This document shows, piece after piece, positions 14,548 through 23,361 of a stretch of 64,000 nucleotides of DNA. Source of the stretch: Nocardia brasiliensis ATCC 700358 (GTDB lineage Bacteria > Actinomycetota > Actinomycetes > Mycobacteriales > Mycobacteriaceae); contig NC_018681.1 in NCBI RefSeq assembly GCF_000250675.2, positions 2,480,001-2,544,000 on the forward strand. Direction: 5' to 3'. The position numbers and the translations under genes are program-made. Under the pieces are notes generated by a model, which saw only the letters and a list, made by a program, of their open reading frames with translations, was not told where the DNA came from and ran no database searches. Positions within the stretch are counted from its first letter, which is position 1, and every line of letters begins with the position of its first letter.

Positions 14548-15588
14548 GTGCCCGAGGACAGCGTCGACCATGCGAGCCTGCGCCACCACGGCGACGTGGA
14601 CGCGCGGCCGGGCATGCTCGATTTCGCGGTGAACGTGCAGGGCAGTGCGCCGCCGGATTGGTTGCGTGAGCGGTTGGCGGCCCGGCTCGACGACCTCGGC
14701 CGGTATCCGAGTGCCGAGGCGGAGTCGGCGGCGCGGCGCGCGGTGGCGCAACGGCATGGCCGCAGTCCGGACGAGGTGCTGCTGCTGGCCGGAGCCGCGG
14801 AGGGTTTCGCCATGCTGCCGCGGCTCGCGGGACGGCTGGCCGCGGTGCTGCATCCGTCGTTCACCGAGCCGGAACTCGCACTACGGGAAGCCGGAGTTCC
14901 GGTGACCCGGGTGCTACTCGGCCCGCCGTACACCCTCGACCAGGCCGCGGTGCCCGCGGAAGCCGACCTGGTGGTACTCGGCAATCCCACCAACCCGACC
15001 TCGGTGCTGCACCCCGCCGACGCGATCAAGGCCTTGCGCAGACCGGGCCGGATCATCGTGGTGGACGAGGCGTTCGCCGACGCGATCCCCGGTGAGCCGG
15101 AGTCGCTGGCCAGGTTCGCCGCACCCGATGTGCTCGTCCTGCGCAGCCTCACCAAAACGTGGGCGCTGGCCGGGCTCCGCTGCGGTTACGTCCTCGGCGC
15201 ACCGGAGGTGCTGGCCCGGCTGAATCACGGCCGCGCCCATTGGCCCTTGGGCACACTGCAATTGGAAGCGATCACCGCCACCGCGGCCCCTGACGCGGTC
15301 GAGCAGGAACAGCGGCAGGCGAAACGGATCGCCGCCGACCGCACCGCGATGATCGCCCGGCTGGCCGAACTCGGTGTGCACGTGCACACCCCGGCCGCCG
15401 CCCCGTTCCTGCTGATCCAGGTCCCAGACGGTGAACTCCTCCGAAAGCACCTGGCGGACAAGGGGATCGCCGTACGCCGCGCCGACACTTTTCCTGGTCT
15501 GGGACCGAACCAGCTACGCCTCGCGGTGCGCGGTCCCGCCGAAGTAGACCAGCTGATCGCTGCGATCCGAACGGCAAACCTGTGCTGA
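14548..15588 (+). CDS. cobC: CobC-like PLP-dependent aminotransferase/decarboxylase (Rv2231c type)
   Basis: A 346-residue fold-type I PLP enzyme of the histidinol-phosphate aminotransferase/threonine-phosphate decarboxylase group. The PLP lysine is Lys203 in SLTKTWALAG. Other ligands are NPTNPT (about 146-151), the Asp in VVDEAF, and the C-terminal Arg in NQLRLAVRG. CobC/CobD-type enzymes make the aminopropanol phosphate used by the CobD/CbiB synthase encoded at 9594. GTG 14548 gives the expected N-terminus (LRHHGDVDARPG). Some actinobacterial homologues may instead act on other amino-acid phosphates. Confidence 0.88.
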   Translation: MPEDSVDHASLRHHGDVDARPGMLDFAVNVQGSAPPDWLRERLAARLDDLGRYPSAEAESAARRAVAQRHGRSPDEVLLLAGAAEGFAMLPRLAGRLAAVLHPSFTEPELALREAGVPVTRVLLGPPYTLDQAAVPAEADLVVLGNPTNPTSVLHPADAIKALRRPGRIIVVDEAFADAIPGEPESLARFAAPDVLVLRSLTKTWALAGLRCGYVLGAPEVLARLNHGRAHWPLGTLQLEAITATAAPDAVEQEQRQAKRIAADRTAMIARLAELGVHVHTPAAAPFLLIQVPDGELLRKHLADKGIAVRRADTFPGLGPNQLRLAVRGPAEVDQLIAAIRTANLC

Positions 15589-16123
15589 CCGTCCGGGCCC
15601 CGATCAGGCACGTCGGTAACGCGTCCGGCTTGATCGCCCGCGCTGCGTCGAATGGCTGCTCCGCCGGTCGGCACGATCCGCGCGGGCCGAGGATGGACGC
15701 GCATTCGAGTCGGGTGGACATGGGGCCGGTTCGGCCGTGTGCACAGCATCGAGTGACGGCCCCTTCGATCGGCACGGATCAAGGATCGATGGAAGGCAAA
15801 GCGAGCACACCGATTTCGCTCCTCCGCATCAGGTCGAATGACGAGTGCGTTTCGGGTGATGAGCGCGCGGCCGGCACGCGGGTAGCGATCGTGCGAGTCT
15901 CGAGCGCCCGCACAGCGCGCTCGGATGGTCTGCGTAAGGCCGCGTTGGTCGCATCCGGCTCGGGTGATGTGCGTGACGCGCCCGGCACCCGCGTAGCGAA
16001 TGTGCGAGCCTCGGCAGTGCGCCGGTTGCAGTCAGCGCCGTCGAGCGGACGCGACCGCGGTTCGGCCGGAGTGCGCCGACAAAGATTGCGACAGTGCAGT
16101 ATTCGACCGGAGAAAGGTAGACG
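15589..16123. repeat. intergenic region with a 50-bp imperfect direct repeat
   Basis: No convincing gene lies between cobC and the NIF3 gene. Two copies of a roughly 50-bp sequence, 15853-15902 and 15961-16012 (108 bp apart), share CGGGTGATG, CCGGCACsCG, GTAGCGA and TGTGCGAG-like blocks. The plus-strand frame through both copies stays open but is Arg/Ala/Ser-rich without any domain, so I treat it as non-coding. The NIF3 start has a GAAAGG just upstream. Confidence 0.5.
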
Positions 16124-17245
16124 ATGACCACGCTCGCGGATCTCATCGCGGTGCTCGATACCGCCTACCCGCCGCGGCTCGCCGAATCCTGGGACTCGGT
16201 CGGGCTCGTCGCCGGTGATCCGGCCGACGAGATCACCCGGGTGCTGTTCGCGGTCGACGCGACGGCCGCGGTGGTGGACGAGGCGATCGAGTGGCGGGCA
16301 CAGGCTTTGGTGGTGCACCATCCGCTGCTGCTGCGCGGGGTCGACACTGTCGCGGCGAATACGCCGAAAGGTGCACTGCTGCATCGGCTCATCCGTTCCG
16401 GCTGCGCCCTGTTCACCGCGCACACCAACGCCGATTCCGCCGATCCGGGCGTCTCGGACGCGCTGGCCGCCGCGCTCGGACTCACGGTGACCGGCCCGCT
16501 GGACGCCAAACCCGAGGCGCCCGTGGACAACTGGGTGGTGCAGGTGCCGCGCTCGCACAGCGACGCGGTGCTGGCCGCCTTGTTCGCGGCGGGCGCGGGC
16601 GGCAGCGGCGACTACCGCGACTGCGCGCTGCGGGTGCCTGCGATCGGTCAGTTCCGGCCGATGTCGCAGGCCGATCCGGCGGTCGGCGCGCGCGGCGAAC
16701 TCCAGCATGTCGAGGAGGAGCGACTGGAGGTGGTCGCGCCGCCGAATGCCCGTGCGGCACTGCTGGCCGCCTTGCGGGCCGCGCATCCCTACGAGGATCC
16801 GGCCTATCACATCACCGAGCGGGCGCTGCTGCCTTCGGCGCTCGGGATCGGCCGCGTCGGCACCCTCGCGGCGCCGGAGACCTTGCGCGCCTTCACCGAT
16901 CGGGTGGCCGCCGCGCTGCCGCCGACCGCGTGGGGCGTGCGCGCGGCGGGCGACCCGGACCGCAGCGTCTACACGGTCGCGGTTTGCGGCGGCGCGGGCG
17001 ATTCCTACCTCGACGCCGTCGCGCGGCTGGGCGTCGACGCTTACGTCACCGCTGATCTGCGCCATCATCCGGTGGACGAACAGCTGCGCCGCGGCGGCCC
17101 CGCGCTGATCGACGCCGCGCACTGGGCCACCGAATTCCCCTGGTGCGCACAGGCGGAACGGGTGGTCCTGTCCGAACTGCCCGAGCTGGAAACGCGGGTC
17201 AGCACCCTGCGCACCGACCCGTGGACGGTCAGCGCGCCCAGCTGA
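16124..17245 (+). CDS. NIF3-like dinuclear metal-centre protein
   Basis: A 373-residue GTP cyclohydrolase 1 type 2/NIF3 family protein with the larger architecture: two NIF3 halves around a PII-like insert (about 135-240). Metal-binding motifs are WDSVGL near the N-terminus, VVHHPLLL (His pair), AHTNAD and a C-terminal DLRHHPVDE. The family forms hexameric toroids with a two-metal site; the biochemical role is unsettled. ATG 16124 lies 7 bases after GAAAGG. It starts the run NIF3, membrane protein, zinc-ribbon protein, RNase H/phosphatase on one strand, as in Rv2230c-Rv2228c. Confidence 0.92.
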   Translation: MTTLADLIAVLDTAYPPRLAESWDSVGLVAGDPADEITRVLFAVDATAAVVDEAIEWRAQALVVHHPLLLRGVDTVAANTPKGALLHRLIRSGCALFTAHTNADSADPGVSDALAAALGLTVTGPLDAKPEAPVDNWVVQVPRSHSDAVLAALFAAGAGGSGDYRDCALRVPAIGQFRPMSQADPAVGARGELQHVEEERLEVVAPPNARAALLAALRAAHPYEDPAYHITERALLPSALGIGRVGTLAAPETLRAFTDRVAAALPPTAWGVRAAGDPDRSVYTVAVCGGAGDSYLDAVARLGVDAYVTADLRHHPVDEQLRRGGPALIDAAHWATEFPWCAQAERVVLSELPELETRVSTLRTDPWTVSAPS

Positions 17246-17387
17246 ACGCCGACTGCCGTGGGACACGCCGGTATTCGGGGGACTGTGACAAACTCGCGTT
17301 CGGCGTGTCGGGGCGTGTCCGGTGGATCGACGTGCGCCGCGGGTGGATTGCGCGAGTCGAGCGGTCATTCGGGGGTACAACTACCGC

Positions 17388-18029
17388 ATGAATTTCCCGG
17401 TGAATTTCGGCTTCATACAGGTCGGATTGATCTTGATCATCCTGATCGGGATCGCGCTGCTCGTCTCCGGGGTGGTGCTGGCGCGCCGGATCGGCCTGCG
17501 GGCGCTGATCACCCGCGGCGGCAGCGGTGTGGTGCTGCTGCTCGGCGCGGTGGTGCTGCTGTGGGTGGCGACCCTCATGCAGACCTATCTCGGATTGACC
17601 GGCGAGATCAAGGCCGCGCACGTGGTGGCGAAGCCCGTCGCCGGGCAGGAGCACCGCCTCGACGTCGAACTGACACTGTTCGGCGACGACGACCACGAGG
17701 ATCAGCACCTGCGTTACCAGGTCGAGGGCGATATGTGGGTGTTGCAGGCGGGCATCGTCGAACTGGAGCCCTGGGTGAACGCGATGGGCTTCCACTCCGG
17801 ATACAAGATCAGCAGGTTGTACGGGCAGCGACTGGACGGCGTGGCCACCACGCAGAACCAGATTTTCCTCAACGACGGCGACGAGGACTTCTTCAACGAC
17901 ATGACGAAGGGCCGCTGGTGGACCGAGCCGTTCGTGCGCTCGGCCTACGGCAACGCGGTGATCGCGGTGCCCGGCGAATACGACGTCTTCATCTCCCGCG
18001 ACGCGATCAAGACGCGCGCACCGGCCTAA
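17388..18029 (+). CDS. membrane-anchored protein of unknown function
   Basis: A 213-residue protein with two N-terminal transmembrane helices (about 9-31 and 43-64) and a soluble domain of about 145 residues, probably outside the membrane. The domain includes EHRLDVELTLFGDD, MWVLQAGIVELEPW, GYKISRLYGQRLDG and ends VPGEYDVFISRDAIKTR. No catalytic motif was recognised. ATG 17388 is preferred because the hydrophobic segment follows at once. It sits between NIF3 and the zinc-ribbon protein, a place that is empty in M. tuberculosis, so it is a lineage-specific insertion in this operon-like run. Confidence 0.65.
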   Translation: MNFPVNFGFIQVGLILIILIGIALLVSGVVLARRIGLRALITRGGSGVVLLLGAVVLLWVATLMQTYLGLTGEIKAAHVVAKPVAGQEHRLDVELTLFGDDDHEDQHLRYQVEGDMWVLQAGIVELEPWVNAMGFHSGYKISRLYGQRLDGVATTQNQIFLNDGDEDFFNDMTKGRWWTEPFVRSAYGNAVIAVPGEYDVFISRDAIKTRAPA

Positions 18030-18114
18030 TGGTGCGGCGTCGGTCAGGGAGCGGACCCCGGCGGGGTACGGTTGAGAGCCGACCCCGTCCATAGCGTTCA
18101 GGAGTTTGTCCGCG

Positions 18115-18852
18115 TTGAATGTCGAACCACCGATCCAGGCCAAGCTGCTACAGCTCGCCGCTGTCGACACCGAGCTGACGCGGATCGCGCATCGCCGCAC
18201 CGTGCTGCCCGAACAGCAGGAGGTGGCCCGGCTGGAGGCCGAGCGAAACACGCACAAGGATGCCGCGGTCGCCGTGCAGATCATGCTGGACGATCTCGAT
18301 CGCGATATCCGCAAACTCGAGGGCGAGGTCGACGCGGTCCGTAAGCGCGAGGAGCGCGACAAGGGCATGCTCACCGCCGGAACCGTGAACGCGAAGCAGC
18401 TTTCGGAGATCCAGCACGAACTGGGCAGCCTGGAGCGGCGGCGTTCGGTGCTCGAGGACGAGCTGCTCGAAGTGATGGAGAAGCGCGAGGCCTCGGCTGA
18501 CGACTACCAGCACGCGGGCGCCCGGCTGGACAAGACCGAGCAGGAGCTCGCCGACGCGCAGCGCCGGCGCGACGAGGCGCTCGCGGATCTCGAAGTGGCA
18601 CAGGGGCGTTGCGACGCCGACCGGGCCGCGCTGGTCACGCTGTTCCCGGCCGATCTGCTCGCGGTCTACGACCGTCAGCGCAGCCAGCACGGTGTCGGTG
18701 CCGCCCTGCTGCAGGCCCGCCGCTGTGGTGCCTGCCGGATCGAGCTGGACCGCGGCGAGATCGCCCGGATCGCCAAGACCGCGCCCGACGTGGTGGTGCG
18801 CTGCCCGGAATGCAGCGCGATCCTGGTGCGCACCAAGGAATCGGGACTGTGA
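18115..18852 (+). CDS. coiled-coil zinc-ribbon protein (Rv2229c type)
   Basis: A protein of about 245 residues: a long antiparallel coiled coil (about 10-175, heptad-rich with LEAERNTHK, LERRRSVLEDE and LDKTEQELADAQRRRDE) and a C-terminal zinc ribbon with two CxxC pairs, CGAC and CPEC. The architecture is that of the C4-type zinc-ribbon proteins next to NIF3 and RNase H genes, thought to bind nucleic acid or ribosomes. AGGAG at 18099-18103 fits TTG 18115 (11 bases) better than TTG 18106 (2 bases). It is followed after about 30 bp by the RNase H gene. Confidence 0.88.
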   Translation: MNVEPPIQAKLLQLAAVDTELTRIAHRRTVLPEQQEVARLEAERNTHKDAAVAVQIMLDDLDRDIRKLEGEVDAVRKREERDKGMLTAGTVNAKQLSEIQHELGSLERRRSVLEDELLEVMEKREASADDYQHAGARLDKTEQELADAQRRRDEALADLEVAQGRCDADRAALVTLFPADLLAVYDRQRSQHGVGAALLQARRCGACRIELDRGEIARIAKTAPDVVVRCPECSAILVRTKESGL

Positions 18853-18883
18853 CGGTGGTGGCCCGCGCGAAGCGAGTGGCACG

Positions 18884-20017
18884 GTGACCGAACGCGAGGT
18901 GATCGTCGAGGCCGACGGTGGCTCCCGGGGTAACCCGGGCCCGGCCGGTTACGGCGCCGTGGTGTACGCCGCGGACCATGTGCGCGTGCTCGCCGAGCGT
19001 CGCGAGTTCATCGGCGTCGCCACCAACAACGTTGCCGAATATCGGGGCCTCATAGCGGGTTTGGAGGCTTCGGCGGAACTCGGGGCCCAGGTCGTCGCGG
19101 TCCGGATGGACTCCAAGCTGGTGGTCGAGCAGATGTCCGGCCGCTGGAAGGTCAAGCACGCGGCGATGATTCCGCTCGCCGACCGGGCCCGCAGGCTGGT
19201 CGCCGGCTTCGACCGGGTGAGCTTCACCTGGATTCCACGCAACGAGAATGCGCACGCCGACCGGCTGGCGAACGAGGCGATGGACGACGGCACACTGATC
19301 GACGAGGTGCGTACCGCCCGCGCGGCCGAACAGTCCTCGGCGCCAACGGCTCCGGCGAGTACGGCCGTCGCAGCGCAACCGGCCCCCGGCTGGACCGGCG
19401 CCGCCGGTCGCCCCACCCGCCTGTTGCTGCTGCGGCACGGGCAGACCGAACTGTCGGTGCAGCGCCGCTATTCGGGTCGGGGCAATCCGCCGCTCACCGA
19501 GCTGGGCCGCGAGCAGGCCGCGCGCGCCGCGAAAATGCTTGCCGCCAAAGGTGATATCAGCGCGGTGCTGAGCTCGCCGCTGAGTCGCGCCCGCGATACC
19601 GCACAGGCCGCGGCCGACGCGCTCGACGCGCCGCTGACCGTCCTCGACGGCCTCATCGAAACCGACTTCGGCGACTGGGAGGGCCTGACCTTCGCCGAGG
19701 CCGCCCAGCGCGACCCGGAACTGCATGCCCGTTGGCTCGGCGACCCGTCGGTGCCCGCGCCCGGCGGCGAAAGCTTCGATCAGGTGCGCGAGCGCGTGGA
19801 CGCGGTGCGCCGGGATCTGGTCACACAGTATCCGGGCACGAATCTGGTGGTGGTCAGTCACGTGACCCCGATCAAGACGCTGCTGCAGTTGGCGCTGGCC
19901 GCCGGGCCGTCGCTGCTGTACCGGCTGCATCTGGACCTGGCCGCGCTGTCGATCGCGGAGTTCTATCCCGACGGGGGCTCGTCCGTCCGGCTGTTCAACG
20001 ACACCTCGTACCTCTGA
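18884..20017 (+). CDS. bifunctional RNase H/acid phosphatase (Rv2228c type)
   Basis: A 377-residue fusion. Residues 1-140 are a type I RNase HI-like domain with the acidic catalytic set Asp in EADGGSRGNPG, Glu in NNVAEYRGL, Asp in RMDSKLV and Asp in NAHADRLA. An Ala-rich linker (about 140-170) leads to a histidine-phosphatase domain (about 175-377) with LLLRHGQTELS (nucleophilic His), Arg in SSPLSRARDTAQ, and VVVSHVTPI. The M. tuberculosis homologue Rv2228c cleaves RNA in RNA/DNA hybrids and has acid phosphatase and alpha-ribazole phosphatase activity, a link to the cob genes nearby. GTG 18884 gives the natural N-terminus. Confidence 0.92.
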   Translation: MTEREVIVEADGGSRGNPGPAGYGAVVYAADHVRVLAERREFIGVATNNVAEYRGLIAGLEASAELGAQVVAVRMDSKLVVEQMSGRWKVKHAAMIPLADRARRLVAGFDRVSFTWIPRNENAHADRLANEAMDDGTLIDEVRTARAAEQSSAPTAPASTAVAAQPAPGWTGAAGRPTRLLLLRHGQTELSVQRRYSGRGNPPLTELGREQAARAAKMLAAKGDISAVLSSPLSRARDTAQAAADALDAPLTVLDGLIETDFGDWEGLTFAEAAQRDPELHARWLGDPSVPAPGGESFDQVRERVDAVRRDLVTQYPGTNLVVVSHVTPIKTLLQLALAAGPSLLYRLHLDLAALSIAEFYPDGGSSVRLFNDTSYL

Positions 20018-20066
20018 TACGGACGCGATAGGAACGCCCCACGTCGATTGTTCGACCGCCGCCGTT

Positions 20067-20086
20067 CACCCGGCCGTTGCCGGGTG
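20067..20086 (+). terminator. terminator hairpin after the RNase H gene
   Basis: A perfect 8-bp stem CACCCGGC/GCCGGGTG with a CGTT tetraloop, 50 bp after the stop of the RNase H/phosphatase gene. It probably ends the NIF3-to-RNase H transcript. Confidence 0.6.
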
Positions 20087-20520
20087 CTGCTGCCCGGTCA
20101 TAGTGTTCGACGATCATTCGCAGGCTCGCTGACTCCGCTCCGGTGCTCACCGAGTCGATTCGCCGTGCGGCGGTCGCGCAGCGTATAACAGTTGAGTATC
20201 GTCGGCCGCCGGGTTCGGCCGTATTCGGGGTGGGTGAGAGTGAAAGTCTGTTCGGGTGAACGCTTTTCATGGTCGACGCGCTGTCGTGTGGCCTGCGTCT
20301 CAATCGGCACGCGACTGTGTCGCAGTGCACAGAGTGTTGTGCGCTCCGCCTTCCCGTGGCCATGCTTGGTAGCCGATAGGTAGCTGGCATTGCTCGAATT
20401 CCGCTGCATCGGCTGGTTCCACCGCCGCGGGCGGCCGCAGATTCCATCGGGGGTGGTTTGCTCCCCGATCCAGGTGCGTGCGTGTCGGCACGCGCACGCA
20501 CCTTTTCGAAAAGGAGAGAA
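20087..20520 (+). other. long 5' region of the secreted protease gene
   Basis: No gene found in these 434 bases, which are less GC-rich than their surroundings around 20220-20400. They should contain the promoter and a long leader of the protease gene, which begins after AAAAGGAGAGAA. A TCGGCACGCGCACGCACC stretch just before the ribosome-binding site is notable but I could not fold it into a known riboswitch. Confidence 0.4.
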
Positions 20521-21225
20521 GTGGCAAAGAAATTCAGATCTCTCGCGATCGCGGCGGCCGCCGTGGCGACCGCGATCGTCGGCGGTGCGGGCAATGCCTC
20601 GGCCGCGCCGAGCGCGGTGCTCGGCGGCGGCTCCGGGATCATCTTCGACAACAATTCGGCGTGCTCGCTGACCACCATCGGCCACGACAGCGCGGGCAGG
20701 CTCGTCGGCCTCACCGCAGGTCACTGCGCGCCCGCCGGTGCCAGGTTGATCGCCGAGCGCACGCCCGCGGCCGGGGTGATCGGCACCGTCGCGTTCTCCG
20801 ACAACGGTGAGGGCCTGGATTACGCTGTGCTACAACTCGATCCGGAGCGGGTCACCCCGGTGCGCAGCATCGGCCCGACCACCATCGCCGGTATCGGTGT
20901 CCCGCCCGGCCCGGGTGGCACCGTGTGTGCGAGCGGGCGCACCAGCGGCACCGACTGCGGCGTGGTGTGGGGCTCGCTGGACGGCACCAGCATCAACCAA
21001 TACTGCTCCAAGCCAGGCGATTCCGGTGGTCCGGTCTTCGTCGGCGATCAACTGGTCGGCATGAACCAGGGACGGCTGACCGGGATCGGTCCGATCGGTT
21101 TCGACGTGCCGTGCACCACGGCCGCCAACCCGGTGCACTCGCCCGCGTTCTTCCAGCCGATCGCGGTGATCCTCGCCGCTGTCAACGCGCAGAACGGCAT
21201 CGGCGCCGGCTTCCAGCCCATCTGA
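20521..21225 (+). CDS. secreted S1-family serine protease-like protein
   Basis: A 234-residue exported protein. A signal peptide covers about residues 1-29 (VAKKFRSLAIAAAAVATAIV, cleavage near ASAAP). The mature part has the chymotrypsin-fold triad: His in LTAGHCAP, Asp in LDYAVLQL and Ser in KPGDSGGPVF, with Cys pairs flanking His and Ser as in streptogrisins and related actinobacterial proteases. It lacks a long propeptide. GTG 20521 follows a strong AAGGAGA. It is monocistronic, convergent with the helix-turn-helix regulator gene. Substrate unknown. Confidence 0.88.
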   Translation: MAKKFRSLAIAAAAVATAIVGGAGNASAAPSAVLGGGSGIIFDNNSACSLTTIGHDSAGRLVGLTAGHCAPAGARLIAERTPAAGVIGTVAFSDNGEGLDYAVLQLDPERVTPVRSIGPTTIAGIGVPPGPGGTVCASGRTSGTDCGVVWGSLDGTSINQYCSKPGDSGGPVFVGDQLVGMNQGRLTGIGPIGFDVPCTTAANPVHSPAFFQPIAVILAAVNAQNGIGAGFQPI

Positions 21226-21236
21226 GGCTGATCGCG

Positions 21237-22070
21237 TTACTGCGGTGACGAATTCGCCGCGGCCGCCAGCTCACGCAGCGCGGCCGCGGTGAGTTCGTCC
21301 AGAGGGTAGAACAATTCGATGGCCAGCTCGGACAGTGTCACGTCCGCGGGTGCGCCGAACGTGGCCATCGTGCTGAACATCGAGAGTTCGCCGCGCGGCG
21401 TGCGGATCCGGATCGGTACCTCGAACGGGCTCGGTTCGCCCGCACCGACTTTCGGCTCGTCGGGCCGGTGTGCCGGCGGCGGGTAGCGACGCACCTCGTC
21501 GTGCAGCGCCGCCAGCTGCGGATCGCCGCTCGCGCTCACCTGACGAGCGAGCCGCTCCAGGAACAACTCCCGCACCTGGCCCAGATTGGCCAGCCGTCCG
21601 GCGAGTCCTTCCGGGTGCAGCACCAGGCGGTACACATTCGGCTGCGGTAGCAGCAGGTGGTCCGGGATGCCGTGCAGCAGCACGCCCATCGCCGCGTTGC
21701 CGATGACCACATTCCACACCCGATCGACGACCACCGCCGGATACGGCTCGTGGGCAGTCAGCATCGTTTTCAGAGCGGCGCGGACGGAGGCCAGGTGCGT
21801 GTCGTCCAGGTCGCTCTCCCGGTAGGCGGGCGCGTAGTCGGCCGCCAGCAGCAGCGTATTGCGTTCGCGCAGCGGCACATCCAGCGCCTCGGCCAGGCGC
21901 AGCACCATCGTCCGGCTGGGCTTGGCGCGACCGGTTTCGACATAGGAGATGTGCCGGGCCGAGGTGTCCGCGGCCAGTGCCAGATCCAGCTGGCTAAGTC
22001 TGCGGCGCTGCCGCCATTCGCGGAGCAGCCCGCCCACTCTCGTCCGGGCTCCCAGCTGCGTCGACACCAC
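21237..22070 (-). CDS. XRE-family regulator with MmyB-like ligand domain
   Basis: A 277-residue regulator: an N-terminal XRE helix-turn-helix (about 10-70, with LSQLDLALAADTSARHISYV and RAKPSRTMVLRLAEAL) and a C-terminal MmyB-like PAS-related domain (about 100-270, with YPAVVVDRVWNVVIGN and LHPEGLAGRLANL). Proteins of this type are common actinobacterial regulators that usually control a divergent neighbour and may bind fatty acids or similar ligands. Here the divergent gene is a small membrane protein 133 bp away, the likely target (inference). GTG 22070 is one of two adjacent GTGs. Confidence 0.88.
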   Translation of the reverse strand: MVSTQLGARTRVGGLLREWRQRRRLSQLDLALAADTSARHISYVETGRAKPSRTMVLRLAEALDVPLRERNTLLLAADYAPAYRESDLDDTHLASVRAALKTMLTAHEPYPAVVVDRVWNVVIGNAAMGVLLHGIPDHLLLPQPNVYRLVLHPEGLAGRLANLGQVRELFLERLARQVSASGDPQLAALHDEVRRYPPPAHRPDEPKVGAGEPSPFEVPIRIRTPRGELSMFSTMATFGAPADVTLSELAIELFYPLDELTAAALRELAAAANSSPQ

Positions 22071-22203
22071 GTCAGCAGGGTAACCAGTGGTCCGGCGGAC
22101 GGGCCATGACCTCAGAGGTTATTGAGACGCTCACCTCAGACCGGCAAGGTGAGGTTCCGGAGCCGAACGGTCCGGCTGAACTCGACCGAACAGGAGCGCG
22201 ACA

Positions 22204-22611
22204 GTGAGCACAGTTCTTTCCGCCGACCAGACGAGCACCGAATTCCTACGCACTGCCTTGCGCGTGGACGGATGGGGGACCGGTGTGTTCGCGGTGGTCA
22301 TGCTGGCCGGCGCGGTCGCACTGCGCGACCCGCTCGGCCTGCCCACCGCATGGTCCGTTCCGTTCGGCGTCGCCATGCTCGGTGGCGCGCTGGTCCTGCG
22401 GTTGATCGCGGGATACCCGGAGATTCCGTTCGGGCAGGCGTGCGCGGTGGTAGCGGTCAACACGTTGTCGGCGGTGGGGATGGTGGTGCTCGCGCTGTCG
22501 GGGCTGATCGCCTTGACCGGTCTGGGCATCGCGTTCCTGTTGGTCGGCGCGGGGGTGGTGGCCACCTTCGCCGCGGTCGAATACACCGGCATCCGCAGAG
22601 CCGGGTACTGA
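22204..22611 (+). CDS. small four-helix membrane protein
   Basis: A 135-residue integral membrane protein with four predicted helices (about 27-43, 50-67, 76-97, 100-122) and short termini. No named family is evident beyond small actinobacterial multi-spanning proteins of this kind. GTG 22204 lies 7 bases after AGGAG. It is divergent from the MmyB-type regulator, an arrangement typical of regulator-target pairs. Confidence 0.7.
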   Translation: MSTVLSADQTSTEFLRTALRVDGWGTGVFAVVMLAGAVALRDPLGLPTAWSVPFGVAMLGGALVLRLIAGYPEIPFGQACAVVAVNTLSAVGMVVLALSGLIALTGLGIAFLLVGAGVVATFAAVEYTGIRRAGY

Positions 22612-22700
22612 GCGCGGTACCCGGTCTGCGGATTCGAGGGCCGAGCGGACGTCGCGGGTCGATCATCGTGCGGCGCTACGGCCGGGCCGTGTCGCACGCG

Positions 22701-22802
22701 ATGCGCGTGGTGTGCCGCAGTGTCGCGTCGCTGGGTGCAGCAGTGCTGATGGTCGCGGGTGCGCTGGTAAACGGTTTGCCCCGCACGGCGCGTGACAGGT
22801 AG
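22701..22802 (+). CDS. possible 33-residue membrane or exported peptide
   Basis: An open frame starting at ATG 22701 encodes a basic N-terminus (MRVVCR), a hydrophobic stretch (SLGAAVLMVAGALVNGL) and a charged end (PRTARDR). It could be a small membrane peptide or a chance frame: there is no strong ribosome-binding site. It ends 9 bp before the acetyltransferase gene. Confidence 0.22.
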   Translation: MRVVCRSVASLGAAVLMVAGALVNGLPRTARDR

Positions 22803-22811
22803 ACAACTCAG

Positions 22812-23300
22812 ATGGGGACATCGACGATCGGCATCCGCTTGCTCGCCGCCGACGACTGGGAAACGTTCCGGCGGATCCGGTTGCGCGCCTTGGCCGACAC
22901 ACCGCAGTTCTTCGGATCGACGCTCGCCGACGCGCAGGCGCGTACCGAGGAGGGGTGGCGCGCCGCCCTGTCCCAGCGGGTGCAATTCATGGCCGTCGCC
23001 GACGGTGTGGAACTGGGCACCGTCGGAGCCATGCGCGACGCGGACCGCGGTGGCCTGCACCTGATTTCGATGTGGGTGGCGCCGGAGGCCCGCGGCACGG
23101 GCGTGTCGGACCTACTGGTGGAGGCGGTGCTCGACTGGGCCGACACCGCGGGCAGTCCGCCGGTCTGGCTCGAGGTGGCCGACGGGAACACCGTCGCCGA
23201 ACGCCTGTATCTCCGGCACGGATTCGTGCGGACCGGCGTGACCGGCCCAGTGGCACCGGATGATCCGCGCCTCGAGCACGAACTGGTGCGCCGCCGCTGA
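22812..23300 (+). CDS. GNAT family N-acetyltransferase
   Basis: A 162-residue acetyltransferase. The GNAT core is clear: the acetyl-CoA loop MWVAPEARGTGVSDLLVEAV (motif A, R/Q-x-x-G-x-G/A) near 78-97, then LEVADGNTVAERLYLRHGF (motif B) near 122-140. The acceptor substrate is unknown; such enzymes acetylate small amines, antibiotics or protein N-termini. ATG 22812 gives the full fold, with no strong ribosome-binding site visible. Confidence 0.88.
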   Translation: MGTSTIGIRLLAADDWETFRRIRLRALADTPQFFGSTLADAQARTEEGWRAALSQRVQFMAVADGVELGTVGAMRDADRGGLHLISMWVAPEARGTGVSDLLVEAVLDWADTAGSPPVWLEVADGNTVAERLYLRHGFVRTGVTGPVAPDDPRLEHELVRRR

Positions 23301-23361
23301 CGTACCCGCGTTTGCCTGCCTGGTCGCCGGGTATTCGCCCCTCGATCGGGAGGTGACGGAC

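Noticed and set aside
15582..16127. A 181-codon plus-strand frame between cobC and the NIF3 gene containing the direct repeat
   Set aside because: Arg/Ala/Ser-rich without a domain, no ribosome-binding site, and it overlaps the NIF3 start. The repeats explain its length.
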